Positions 1 to 6,316 of a DNA stretch of 8,105 bases are shown here, piece after piece. Source of the DNA: an uncultured Oscillospiraceae bacterium (GTDB lineage: Bacteria; Bacillota; Clostridia; Oscillospirales; Oscillospiraceae); the NCBI GenBank assembly GCA_900758315.1, contig CAAERF010000382.1, positions 1 to 8,105 of the forward strand, in the 5' to 3' direction. The notes under the pieces are model-generated. The model saw nothing but the letters and a program-made list of their open reading frames with translations. It ran no database searches and was not told the origin of the DNA. Each line of letters begins with the position of its first letter. Position 1 is the stretch's first letter. The translations under genes were made by a program, and so were the position numbers.

Positions 1-126
1 GGGGACTTCCCTCAACAAGCGCGTGGGGCTATCTGGATAGCCACAGGCATCGCTTGCCAGTTTCACCAGTCTCAGCAACAAATTCTGCCAAATAGCAAAG
101 ACCCAATGTAGATTTTCCATCTGCAT
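1..126 (-). CDS. Unidentified reading frame running off the left edge (doubtful gene)
   Basis: A minus-strand frame is open for 42 codons from an ATG at 126-124 to base 1. It begins MQMENLHWVFAIWQNLLL and continues past the edge. A second in-frame ATG lies at 120-118, and the first in-frame stop upstream is at 153-151. An AAAGG at 135-131 could serve as a weak ribosome binding site. I do not recognise the product. The first codons lie inside the right arm of the hairpin that probably ends the neighbouring operon, which argues against an independent gene. The plus-strand frame 1 is also open over bases 1-108, so openness alone is weak evidence. It could be the edge of a neighbouring or mobile element, or non-coding. 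Confidence 0.2.
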   Translation of the reverse strand, partial: MQMENLHWVFAIWQNLLLRLVKLASDACGYPDSPTRLLREVP

Positions 127-135
127 TGGGCCTTT
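97..135 (-). terminator. Hairpin, probable terminator of the importer operon
   Basis: Arms 97-112 and 120-135 are inverted repeats of 16 bases around a 7-base loop (113-119). Read as minus-strand RNA, the stem has one G-U wobble and one C-A mismatch. It lies 26 bases beyond the stop codon of the binding-protein gene. The bases after the hairpin on the minus strand (TCTTTGCTATTTGG) are U-rich but contain no continuous U-run, so termination may be partial. The position is the main argument for a terminator. Confidence 0.55.
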
Positions 136-160
136 ACTTTCATCAAAAGGCTAATTTGTT

Positions 161-1789
161 TTAAGCAACCGGCTGCAATCCACTCACATCAAAGAAGGCA
201 GGTACATCACTAAATTCGTAACCGGCAATCTTGTCGGTGTTATAGAGAATCAGATCTTTATAGTAGGTCAAAGGAATGTCAATCACATTGCCTAAGTCGT
301 AGTTGATGAGGTAGTTGTAGAGTTCCTGTACTTCTGTGGGATCATCTGTCTGCTTAACGGCATCAATCGCGTCAAAAAATTCCTGGGAACCGTCCACCTT
401 GCTCAGAGAGAAGGTGTGCGGGGTCATGGCGGGCATCGCACCGAAGAAGCAGTGAGGTGAGGAAAATTCATACTCACCAATCCAATAGGTAATGTCAAAG
501 TTGCCAGCCATCATCTCGGCATACCACTCCATCTTCTCGCTGCCCTTGAGTTCCAAGTTGATGCCAACCTTCTCCAACTGACTCTTGAGTAGGGTGGCAT
601 AGGAGGAAACCAGAGAGTCCTGCGCCGTGTCATAGATAAAAGTCAGGTTAAGCGCCTCACCGTCTTTCTCCCGGATGCCGGTTTCTTCATTCATTGCCCA
701 GCCAGCCTCATCCAGAAGGGCTGCTGCTTTTTCGGGATCGTAGGGGTAAGTTTCCGTCAGTTCGATGTTGGTGTAGGGCGTTCCCTCCGGGAAAGGCATC
801 TCTGCGATCCGCTCATAGCCGTAGGTCAAGCCATCAGAAAATTCCTCTTTATTGATGGCGTGGGACACCGCCTGACGAACTCTGGCATCCACCAGAGGTC
901 CGCTGGAAGCGTTGAGGGTAATATCGCGGGCACGGGTATCCTTTTCCGCAATAGCTCCCCCGATTCCATCCAGAGCAGTGGCCTGCTGGTAGTCCTGATA
1001 GGAAATCATGGAGCTGCCGTAAATCAGCTCAATCTCGCCGGTCTGGAGCGCCTGCAGCCGTGAGGTGGAGTCTGGGATATACCGAGCGATGATCTCGTCG
1101 AAATAGGGTTCTTCGCCCCAGTAATTTTCATTGCGGACAAATCGGGTGTATTCGCCTGGCACATATTCTTCATAGATGTAAGGGCCAGTGCCAACATAAC
1201 CCTGAACCGTCTGGAAATCGCCTTCCACAATTTGATTGGGTGACTGCATTCCGCCCACATCTGGCCAGCAGAAGTCATAGGCATAACCGTAGTAAGGGTG
1301 CGGATAGGTAATAGTGACGGTATACTCATCTGTGGCTTCCACGCTCTCAATATCGTAAATACCAGGGCAGGCCATATATTGAGGGTTGCTGTGCATGAAA
1401 TCCAGATTCTTTTTCACAGCCTCGGCGTTGAAGGGGGTTCCGTCATGGAAAGTGATTCCTTGGCGGAGCGTCAACGTCATCACCGTCCCGTCCTCATTGA
1501 AAGAATACGATTCGGCCAGATTGCCTTTGACCTCCCCATCCTCGTATTTTAGGAGGTTTTCATAGAGCATGGTGCACATGGAGTAATTATAAACACCCAT
1601 ATAAAGCGGAGACAAAGTAGTTGTCTCGGTCATGGTTGCAATGGTAAGGGTTTTGTCTTGGGGGCTGTCTCCACTTTGGCTTCCAGATGTGGAGGATGAC
1701 GGATCGCTGTTGGTCGGCCCGCCGCAGGCGCTCAATACCATGCAAAGGCAGAGCAACGCTGAAATCAGAGAAAACAGTTTCTTTTTCAT
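161..1789 (-). CDS. ABC importer substrate-binding lipoprotein, SBP_bac_5 family (nickel/peptide/opine type)
   Basis: This 542-residue protein should be the extracellular, membrane-anchored binding component of the importer encoded just upstream. Residues 1-21 form a lipoprotein signal peptide (positive MKKK, then a hydrophobic core) with lipobox LSAC, so Cys22 is the predicted lipidated residue. A Ser/Thr/Gly-rich linker covers about 23-46. The mature part has cluster-C (family 5) features: LYENLLKYEDG, NLAESYSFNEDG, LRQGITFHDGTPFNAEAV and, near residues 294-312, GPLVDARVRQAVSHAINKE. The stretch around HPYYGYAYDFCWPD and SPNQI recalls NikA-like rather than OppA-like members, but the ligand cannot be assigned. 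The ATG at 1789 follows a GAAAGGA site (1797-1803). The gene is last in the operon, 23 bases after the second ATPase gene, whereas in most such operons it comes first. Family assignment is firm; substrate is not. Confidence 0.93.
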   Translation of the reverse strand: MKKKLFSLISALLCLCMVLSACGGPTNSDPSSSTSGSQSGDSPQDKTLTIATMTETTTLSPLYMGVYNYSMCTMLYENLLKYEDGEVKGNLAESYSFNEDGTVMTLTLRQGITFHDGTPFNAEAVKKNLDFMHSNPQYMACPGIYDIESVEATDEYTVTITYPHPYYGYAYDFCWPDVGGMQSPNQIVEGDFQTVQGYVGTGPYIYEEYVPGEYTRFVRNENYWGEEPYFDEIIARYIPDSTSRLQALQTGEIELIYGSSMISYQDYQQATALDGIGGAIAEKDTRARDITLNASSGPLVDARVRQAVSHAINKEEFSDGLTYGYERIAEMPFPEGTPYTNIELTETYPYDPEKAAALLDEAGWAMNEETGIREKDGEALNLTFIYDTAQDSLVSSYATLLKSQLEKVGINLELKGSEKMEWYAEMMAGNFDITYWIGEYEFSSPHCFFGAMPAMTPHTFSLSKVDGSQEFFDAIDAVKQTDDPTEVQELYNYLINYDLGNVIDIPLTYYKDLILYNTDKIAGYEFSDVPAFFDVSGLQPVA

Positions 1790-1812
1790 GGTTATATTCC
1801 TTTCTTTGAATA

Positions 1813-2523
1813 TTATATGGATTCAGTGCGGACAGCTTCCCGCACGAATACCCCTTGGTTTAATTCGAGAATCCGACTGGATATGCGATATGCTGTCTGC
1901 CGGTCGTGGGTAATCAGCAGATAAGCACAGCCAAATTCCTCATGGTAACGCTCCAGGACCTGCAGCACCGCATCCGCGGAAAGAAGGTCCAGTCCACTGG
2001 TGACTTCATCCAGCACCAGAAATTGCGGATGAATGGAGAGGGCACGGAGCAGAGAAAGACGGCGCTGTTCTCCACCAGAGAGTTGACGGACCGGGATTTG
2101 AAGCAGATGGGCGTCCATGTGAGTCAACTCCATCAATTCCTCAATTCTTGCCCGCCTCTGCCGTCTGTCCAGTTCTGTCAGGTTGCGAAGGGCCTCCTCT
2201 ACATTGTGGTAGGCGGAGCGGGCAGGATTTAGTGTCCCGGAGGCATCTTGAAAGACGGCTTGAATATACTTCCGCTTTTCCCGCCATGTTGATGCCTTCC
2301 AGCGGGTAATATCTTCCCCGTTCCATGTAATAGTTCCGCTGTTCGGTTTTTCAATGCCAATCAGAAGCCGGGCCAGGGTACTTTTTCCGCTGCCGCTCTC
2401 CCCCAGAACAGCGACATTTTCTCCAGCAGACCAAGAGAAAGACACATCATGGAGGACCTGAAAAGGCATCTGTTTTTCGTCTATATAAGTTTTGGACACC
2501 TGATCCACTACAAAGCCTTCCAT
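1813..2523 (-). CDS. ABC importer ATPase, second nucleotide-binding subunit (DppF/NikE/OppF type)
   Basis: This cytoplasmic ATPase should pair with the upstream ATPase to power the importer. In the 236-residue form used here, Walker A is GESGSGKS (41-48), the Q-loop Gln is 92 (VFQDASGTLNP), the signature is LSGGEQRR (148-155), Walker B is FLVLDE (168-173), the D-loop is SGLD (176-179) and the switch His is 206. All catalytic elements are present. The FQDASGTLNP segment matches the F-type partner of dipeptide/nickel transporters. The protein is shorter than classical OppF/DppF (about 320) because it ends soon after the core ATPase fold, like the shorter nickel and metallophore importers. The ATG at 2523 is preferred to starts up to 2577 because it follows AAAGGGGAAG at a good distance and the family's N-terminus begins here. 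It overlaps the preceding gene by 16 bases. Confidence 0.93.
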   Translation of the reverse strand: MEGFVVDQVSKTYIDEKQMPFQVLHDVSFSWSAGENVAVLGESGSGKSTLARLLIGIEKPNSGTITWNGEDITRWKASTWREKRKYIQAVFQDASGTLNPARSAYHNVEEALRNLTELDRRQRRARIEELMELTHMDAHLLQIPVRQLSGGEQRRLSLLRALSIHPQFLVLDEVTSGLDLLSADAVLQVLERYHEEFGCAYLLITHDRQTAYRISSRILELNQGVFVREAVRTESI

Positions 2524-3299
2524 GACCAATCTTCCCCTTTCCTGGTTTCTGCGGCGCGAACAAACGCCTGTGTCCACTCCTGTTGTGGATAAGTAAACAA
2601 CGCTTCGGTATTCTGACGCTCAATTATAGTGCCTTGCTCTAAAATCGCGGTATCCTTGCAGAGCATTTTCAAAGCAAATACATCGTGTGATACGAATAGG
2701 ATACCGGCAGAATAGTAGGTCTTTTGCAGCAGCGTGAGCAGATGATCACGGTTCTCTGCATCCAAAGCTGAGGTAGGTTCATCCGCAAGGATATAGCGTG
2801 GAGCGAGTCCGCCCAGACAAGCCATGGATACCCGCTGGAGCATTCCGCCGGAGAGTTGGCTGGGAAAAGCGTTCAAAATCCGTTCCACATCTTCCAGATT
2901 GACGGCCAGCAGCTGTTCCCGGGCCAGCGTCAGCGCCTTGTCTTTCGATAAATTCAATCGGATGCGGAAGGTCTGCATCATCTGCGCACCAATTTTCATG
3001 TGAGGATCAAAGGCGGTCATCGGACTTTGTGGGATGAAGCCAAGTACTGTTCCGCAGTATTCCCGCCGTTTTCGGGCGGGAAGCCCTTCCAAAGACTGCC
3101 CATCCAACAGAATCTCGCCCGCCTTAACATCACAGCCATAGGGCAGAATCCCCATGATTGCCTTAATGATTGTGGTCTTGCCTGAGCCGCTGGCACCAGT
3201 CAGACCCAGCGGCTCTCCGGGGATGAGGGTAAAGGAGACATCCCGCACCAGCGGCTTGCCCTCCTTGGAACAGACGGTGAGATGTTTTACTTCAAGCAT
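2508..3299 (-). CDS. ABC importer ATPase, first nucleotide-binding subunit (DppD/NikD/OppD type)
   Basis: The 263-residue product carries a complete ATPase set: Walker A GASGSGKT (35-42), Q-loop Gln91 in FIPQSPMTAFDP, signature LSGGMLQR (149-156), Walker B YILADE (169-174), D-loop SALD (177-180) and switch His205 in FVSHD. The PQSPMTAFDP segment and the LSGGMLQR signature mark it as the D-type subunit of peptide/nickel importers. It ends near TYPQQEWTQAFVRAA, equivalent to the point where longer OppD/DppD proteins begin their C-terminal domain, so it is a short NikD-like form. The start is set at ATG 3299, which begins MLEVKHL and sits 8 bases after an AGGAGG site. A frame open to 3404 exists but lies inside the permease gene. 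The start overlaps the permease stop by 8 bases, suggesting translational coupling. With the other ATPase it would form the asymmetric nucleotide-binding dimer. Confidence 0.94.
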   Translation of the reverse strand: MLEVKHLTVCSKEGKPLVRDVSFTLIPGEPLGLTGASGSGKTTIIKAIMGILPYGCDVKAGEILLDGQSLEGLPARKRREYCGTVLGFIPQSPMTAFDPHMKIGAQMMQTFRIRLNLSKDKALTLAREQLLAVNLEDVERILNAFPSQLSGGMLQRVSMACLGGLAPRYILADEPTSALDAENRDHLLTLLQKTYYSAGILFVSHDVFALKMLCKDTAILEQGTIIERQNTEALFTYPQQEWTQAFVRAAETRKGEDWSWKAL

Positions 3300-4092
3300 C
3301 GATTCGCCCTCCTGACTCCAGTTGGCGGCCCAGAAGGTTGAACGACAGGACGCACAAAAAGATAAACAGCATTGGATAGAGTACCAGCCCCGGTGCCAGT
3401 CCAAACGAGGTCCGCCCTTCGGACACCATGCTGCCCCAGTCGATGACCCCTTCCCCCAGACTCAGGCCAATAAAGGAAAAGCCAGAAATAGAAAGGATCA
3501 TCTCTCCCGCAGAAAGGCAGGAGAAACGGAACGCATCCCGAATGAGGTTTGGAAGAATGTGGACCAGCAGAATGCGAAAACGGGAAGCACCGGATGCCAC
3601 CGCGCACAGAACATACGCCTTACTGTATTCAAGCTCCGTCTTGGTCTTTATTAGTTTGATCATCCGCAAGATAAGGGAGACCGTGAGGGCTACCACCATG
3701 GTGGAAACACTGTTCCCCCAAGTGCTGATGAAAATAATGAGGTAAGCGATGGGCGGAATGGCGGTAACCGCATTCAGAACACTTTCAAACAATACATTGC
3801 GTCCCGCTTTTCCCTGGCCCAGCAGAAGGCCGAGCAAGATACCGACCGTCATGACGATGGCGGAGCCCATCAGAACGATGCCCAGCGTAGTATAACCGCC
3901 ATACAGGATGCGGGAGAGAACGCACCGGCCATGCTGGTCAGTTCCCAGCGGATACTCCGTACAGGGAGCCAAAAAGGACTGTGTAATCACGACCTCCTCC
4001 GGATCGTTGGGGGCAGCCAAAAAGCCTAAAAAGCAGAACAGGATCACCAAAGCCGGTAAAATGCTTAAAAAAAGGATATGTAACTTTTTCAT
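3292..4092 (-). CDS. ABC importer permease, second membrane subunit (DppC/NikC type)
   Basis: This 266-residue inner membrane protein should form half of the importer's translocation path. It opens with a hydrophobic helix (about 6-27). The family hallmark PLGTDQHGRCVLSRILYGG follows (about 48-66), and then further hydrophobic segments near 69-92, 106-125, 131-147, 190-212 and 236-256. The cytoplasmic coupling (EAA) loop spans about 159-185: YVLCAVASGASRFRILLVHI then LPNL, with the conserved Gly at 168 and LP at 180-181. The segment GLSLGEGVIDWGSMVSEGR near 209-227 is typical of the C-type permease. Its ATG overlaps the stop of the preceding permease gene as ATGA, and a GAGGGGGTG site lies upstream. 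Family and role are clear; substrate is not determined. Confidence 0.94.
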   Translation of the reverse strand: MKKLHILFLSILPALVILFCFLGFLAAPNDPEEVVITQSFLAPCTEYPLGTDQHGRCVLSRILYGGYTTLGIVLMGSAIVMTVGILLGLLLGQGKAGRNVLFESVLNAVTAIPPIAYLIIFISTWGNSVSTMVVALTVSLILRMIKLIKTKTELEYSKAYVLCAVASGASRFRILLVHILPNLIRDAFRFSCLSAGEMILSISGFSFIGLSLGEGVIDWGSMVSEGRTSFGLAPGLVLYPMLFIFLCVLSFNLLGRQLESGGRIDA

Positions 4093-5039
4093 TGTGACAC
4101 CCCCTCAGCATGACCGCGCTGGAATATCCGCTGAAGAATGTCGGAAACAGTGTTGCAAATCACTAAAAAGAAGGCCAAAAACAAGATTGTGGCATGTATC
4201 ATAGGTGTATCACGATAGAGTACGCTGTCTACGATGGAATACCCAAGGCCGGGTAAAGAAAAGATTTTCTCCACGATAGCAGATCCGGCCAAAGAGATAC
4301 CGACCATTTGCAAAAAGCTGGGCGCCAGGCCGGCCAGAGCATGAGGTAGTGCATGAGTCCACAAAATCCTCATGTCGGAAAGCCCACGGCAGCGGGCATA
4401 TACTGCGTAATCCTCGTTCATCTCTCGCTCAATATTTTGGGAGAGAAGCTGGGAGTAGAGGGCGATTCCGCCTATGGCCAGACAGATAGCTGCAGGAAGA
4501 TACCGCATTAGTCCCGTACTGGAGGCCACGGAGAGCCACCCAAAACGGACTGCAAACACATCGAGAAAAGAACTGGCAAGGAAGAATGGTGGAATGGATA
4601 CGCCTACAATACAAACAAAAACCAATAGTAGGTGCGCCCATTTCTGCCTGCACCAATAGCACAGGCTTCCTACCAAAAGAATACCGACCGCTTCAATGAC
4701 TGCCGCCATCAATACAATGCTCAATGTGACGCCCATTGCGCGGGATACCTCGCCTAAAACAGAACGCCCGTTGACTAATGAGGTTCCAAAATCTAAGTGG
4801 AGTGCGTCCCGTACCCATGTTCCATACTGAACCAGAAGCGGCTGATTGAGTCCCATCTCCTCCCGCAGCTCGTCAAGCTGCTCTGGCGTATATAACATAA
4901 AAGTTCTCCGGGCATAGGCTTCCGCCGCATCCACCGGAGAGAGCTTCACCAGTAAAAAAGAGAGAAAAGTCACAATCAGCAAGGTCAGCAGAAGTTCCAT
5001 GATTTTTCTTACAGTGAACGAATGAAGCAGTCTTTTCAA
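4089..5039 (-). CDS. ABC importer permease, first membrane subunit (DppB/NikB type); first gene of the operon
   Basis: The 316-residue membrane protein is the B-type permease partner. It has an N-terminal helix (about 12-32) and an extracellular stretch with the family features EEMGLNQPLLVQYGTWVRDAL and DFGTSL (about 60-87). Further membrane segments lie near 102-126, 134-155, 179-199, 240-260 and 281-303. The EAA loop is about 211-235 (YAVYARCRGLSDMRILWTHA then LPHAL). The motif VEKIFSLPGLGYSIVDSVLYRD (about 256-277) is diagnostic of the family. The start codon is TTG at 5039-5037, with GGGAGGG about 8-10 bases upstream. An ATG at 5044-5042 is out of frame and would make only Met-Arg before a TGA overlapping the TTG. 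The gene leads the leftward operon, is preceded by a predicted promoter at 5113-5140, and overlaps the next gene by 4 bases. Confidence 0.93.
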   Translation of the reverse strand: MKRLLHSFTVRKIMELLLTLLIVTFLSFLLVKLSPVDAAEAYARRTFMLYTPEQLDELREEMGLNQPLLVQYGTWVRDALHLDFGTSLVNGRSVLGEVSRAMGVTLSIVLMAAVIEAVGILLVGSLCYWCRQKWAHLLLVFVCIVGVSIPPFFLASSFLDVFAVRFGWLSVASSTGLMRYLPAAICLAIGGIALYSQLLSQNIEREMNEDYAVYARCRGLSDMRILWTHALPHALAGLAPSFLQMVGISLAGSAIVEKIFSLPGLGYSIVDSVLYRDTPMIHATILFLAFFLVICNTVSDILQRIFQRGHAEGVSQ

Positions 5040-5083
5040 CGCATATTTCCCTCCCTTGCTTTTTTCTCGTTTGTGTGTTATTG

Positions 5084-5103
5084 TTAGTTAGCGAAAGCTA
5101 ACC
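5084..5103. promoter_or_regulatory. Palindromic operator candidate in the leftward promoter (GTTAGC-GAAA-GCTAAC)
   Basis: Bases 5087-5102 form a perfect 6-base inverted repeat, GTTAGC/GCTAAC, around GAAA. The palindrome starts 11 bases beyond the predicted leftward -10 box, so it would lie about +4 to +19 of that transcript, a classic repressor position. A related sequence lies at the other control region (6317-6336); 16 of 20 bases match. The GTTAG...CTAAC pattern recalls sites of DtxR-family metal-dependent repressors, but it does not fit their published consensus exactly. As RNA it could also fold into a small hairpin with a GAAA loop. Confidence 0.5.
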
Positions 5104-5113
5104 GCCTTATAAA
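5084..5113 (+). promoter_or_regulatory. Weak candidate promoter for the AraC-type regulator gene
   Basis: A possible -35 TTAGTT (5084-5089) and -10 TATAAA (5108-5113) are 18 bases apart on the plus strand. The -35 is poor. If real, its core would overlap the palindrome at 5087-5102, and its transcript would run through both direct repeats before the regulator's ribosome binding site. Confidence 0.22.
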
Positions 5114-5140
5114 TCATAGCACCTTTACTCACAAAAACAA
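5113..5140 (-). promoter_or_regulatory. Predicted promoter of the leftward importer operon
   Basis: Read on the minus strand, -35 TTGTTT (5140-5135) and -10 TATGAT (5118-5113) are separated by 16 bases, a reasonable sigma-A type promoter with an imperfect -35. It lies about 75 bases before the TTG start of the first permease gene. The AraC-type direct repeats begin 15 bases upstream of the -35, as expected for an activator-dependent promoter, and the palindrome lies just downstream of the -10. Confidence 0.55.
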
Positions 5141-5155
5141 GGGATTACTCATTTG

Positions 5156-5195
5156 TTTGGTCGATTGCGAAAATCATTTGGCCGATTGCAAAAAA
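5156..5195. promoter_or_regulatory. Two direct repeats, probable binding site of the AraC-family regulator
   Basis: TTTGGTCGATTGCGAAAA (5156-5173) and TTTGGCCGATTGCAAAAA (5177-5194) are direct repeats with a 21-base period, two turns of the helix, so both half-sites face the same side of DNA. This is the usual operator form for AraC-family proteins, whose two helix-turn-helix motifs contact adjacent major grooves. The distal repeat runs up to the regulator's own Shine-Dalgarno sequence, which suggests autoregulation. The proximal repeat sits 15 bases upstream of the leftward -35. An inverted copy of the distal repeat is found upstream of the half-transporter gene. Confidence 0.72.
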
Positions 5196-5208
5196 GGAGG
5201 TGATGCCG

Positions 5209-6183
5209 GTGCGTACAGGATTCGAACAATTATGTCTTTCCCATCTGCCTCAGTTGGGGCTGAAGCCAGCCCGGAAGGGCCAGGAGGGAAAAAATGGGGT
5301 GGGTTTCACCTTTGTCCCGGAGCCAGATGTTGGAGAAGGCTATCTGTGGACTTATCCTATCAACGCAACCTGCTCGTTAACTATTTACGATGTGGTGTTC
5401 CATCAGGATATGTCCTTCCGTTATCATCACCCCGCTGCTCTAACGGTTGCGATCAGTTCTCCGGGCAGTGTGGAGCCTGTGTTGCCAAAGGCCTGCACCA
5501 ACACGGAAAACCTGGTAGGTTACTTTTTGGAGGAGGGGACTTTTGGGCATACGATTCCCAAAAATACTCCAGTCCGAAGCATTGGGATTGGCCTGATGCC
5601 TGAGTTTTATGAACAGCAGCTCCCCGCATTGATGGGCCAGGATGCCACACAGATACGGAAAGCGGCTTGCGCACTGGATGGGACGGTGTCGCTACCAGAG
5701 GTAGAAGCCCTTCTCCACCAGATGGCGGCCTATCTGCCGCAGGCGGGAACTGCGGGCTTGCGCTATGAGGCAAAGGTATTCGACCTACTCGCTGCCCTTC
5801 TGGAATGGAATGACTTGACTTTATCCACCCCAACTGCCGCCTGTATATCCGCAAAAGATCAGGAGTCACTGCAAAGCCTCAAGTATTATCTGCTTCAGAA
5901 TTATTCCGCTAAAGTAGACCTTCAGCGTTTGGCTCAGATGTGCTATATGAGCAAGTCAAAACTGACCTATCTGTTCCGTATGCTTTATGGTACCACAATC
6001 TATGAATTTATCCTGGCTTGTCGGATTGACCGGGCAAAAGAGTTATTAGCCGACCGTGAAAAAAAGATCAGTGAGATCGCTGCTCTGGTTGGGTATGAAA
6101 GGCAAAGCAGTTTCTCCGCGGCATTTCATCAGAAAACAGGCATAACGCCCAACGAGTTCCGCCGACAATTCTGGAACAAATAA
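5209..6183 (+). CDS. AraC-family transcriptional regulator (YbtA/PchR-like context)
   Basis: The 324-residue protein is a DNA-binding regulator. Residues about 1-210 form a ligand-sensing region I cannot match closely to a named effector domain; it contains GYLWTYPINA (44-53), DVVFHQDMSFRYHHP (61-75) and PVRSIGIGLMPEFYEQQLP (121-139). The C-terminal AraC domain is clear: the first helix-turn-helix is around 236-258 (VDLQRLAQMCYMSKSKLTYL) and the second around 286-310 (KISEIAALVGYERQSSF), ending in the typical GITPNEFRRQF. I choose GTG 5209 as start because the AAGGAGGTGAT site (5194-5204) is 8 bases away; GTG 5200 and ATG 5203 lie on or against that site. The gene lies between two transport units that carry matching direct-repeat elements, so it likely activates both and may control itself. 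AraC regulators next to YbtP/Q-type transporters often sense a metal chelate; that is an inference here. Confidence 0.92.
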   Translation: MRTGFEQLCLSHLPQLGLKPARKGQEGKNGVGFTFVPEPDVGEGYLWTYPINATCSLTIYDVVFHQDMSFRYHHPAALTVAISSPGSVEPVLPKACTNTENLVGYFLEEGTFGHTIPKNTPVRSIGIGLMPEFYEQQLPALMGQDATQIRKAACALDGTVSLPEVEALLHQMAAYLPQAGTAGLRYEAKVFDLLAALLEWNDLTLSTPTAACISAKDQESLQSLKYYLLQNYSAKVDLQRLAQMCYMSKSKLTYLFRMLYGTTIYEFILACRIDRAKELLADREKKISEIAALVGYERQSSFSAAFHQKTGITPNEFRRQFWNK

Positions 6184-6206
6184 AACAAAATAAAACAGAA
6201 TATATT

Positions 6207-6238
6207 AAGCACGCCGTGATTCCACGGCGTGCTTTTTT
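6207..6238 (+). terminator. Strong intrinsic terminator after the regulator gene
   Basis: A perfect 12-base stem (arms 6207-6218 and 6223-6234, AAGCACGCCGTG and its complement) closes a 4-base loop and runs into a T-run ending at 6238. It begins 24 bases after the stop codon of the regulator gene. It should separate the regulator transcript from the downstream half-transporter, which therefore needs its own promoter. The T-run directly abuts, and partly overlaps, the downstream operator element. Confidence 0.92.
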
Positions 6239-6272
6239 GCAATCGGCCAAATCTATTTCGATATATTCCAGA
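6235..6272. promoter_or_regulatory. Second probable operator of the AraC-family regulator, upstream of the half-transporter
   Basis: TTTTGCAATCGGCCAAA (6235-6251) is an exact inverted copy of the strong distal repeat upstream of the regulator; identity extends over 20 bases (6233-6252 against 5176-5195), although the T-run part may be shared with the terminator by chance. At a 21-base offset lies a weaker half-site, TTTCGATATATTCCAGA (6256-6272), which keeps TTTCG, AT and CCA of the left-hand counterpart. Oriented toward the rightward gene, the pair has the same order and spacing as at the leftward promoter. Confidence 0.66.
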
Positions 6273-6287
6273 CTTCGGCTGGAGCGA

Positions 6288-6316
6288 TTGCGCTTTTTGA
6301 GGACGGACAGTATCAT
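6288..6316 (+). promoter_or_regulatory. Predicted promoter of the half-transporter gene
   Basis: TTGCGC (6288-6293) and TATCAT (6311-6316) are 17 bases apart. The -35 agrees only in its TTG, as is common for activator-dependent promoters. From the end of the operator core at 6252 to this -35 there are 35 bases, the same distance as at the leftward promoter. The start codon lies about 65 bases after the -10. The remainder of the 6239-6381 interval contains no convincing gene. Confidence 0.48.

Noticed and set aside
1..111. Plus-strand frame 1 open from the edge to a TAG at 109-111, ending NSKDPM
   Set aside because: It could be the 3' end of an incoming gene, but it ends inside the hairpin, has no recognisable motif, and the opposite strand is open too. 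Not enough to call.
1024..1350. 108-codon minus-strand frame within the binding-protein gene
   Set aside because: It is an alternative frame of a well-supported family protein, has no ribosome binding site or recognisable motif.
3287..3607. 106-codon minus-strand frame overlapping the C-type permease gene
   Set aside because: The in-frame product there is a clear permease with EAA loop and membrane segments; this one is a shadow with a Pro/Arg-rich composition.
3322..3745. Plus-strand frames of 105-110 codons antisense to the C-type permease gene
   Set aside because: Antisense shadows of a conserved gene; highly charged with no domain.
6268..6292. Possible third half-site (CGATTGCG at 6285-6292) and a small CCAG/CTGG inverted repeat (6268-6282)
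   Set aside because: CGATTGCG matches the core of the left proximal repeat, but in the opposite orientation to the other right-hand sites and overlapping the predicted -35; the inverted repeat is only 4 bases. Both may be chance.
6068..6316. 82-codon minus-strand frame across the end of the regulator gene and the intergenic region
   Set aside because: It crosses the regulator's conserved second helix-turn-helix, the terminator and the operator; no ribosome binding site or motif.
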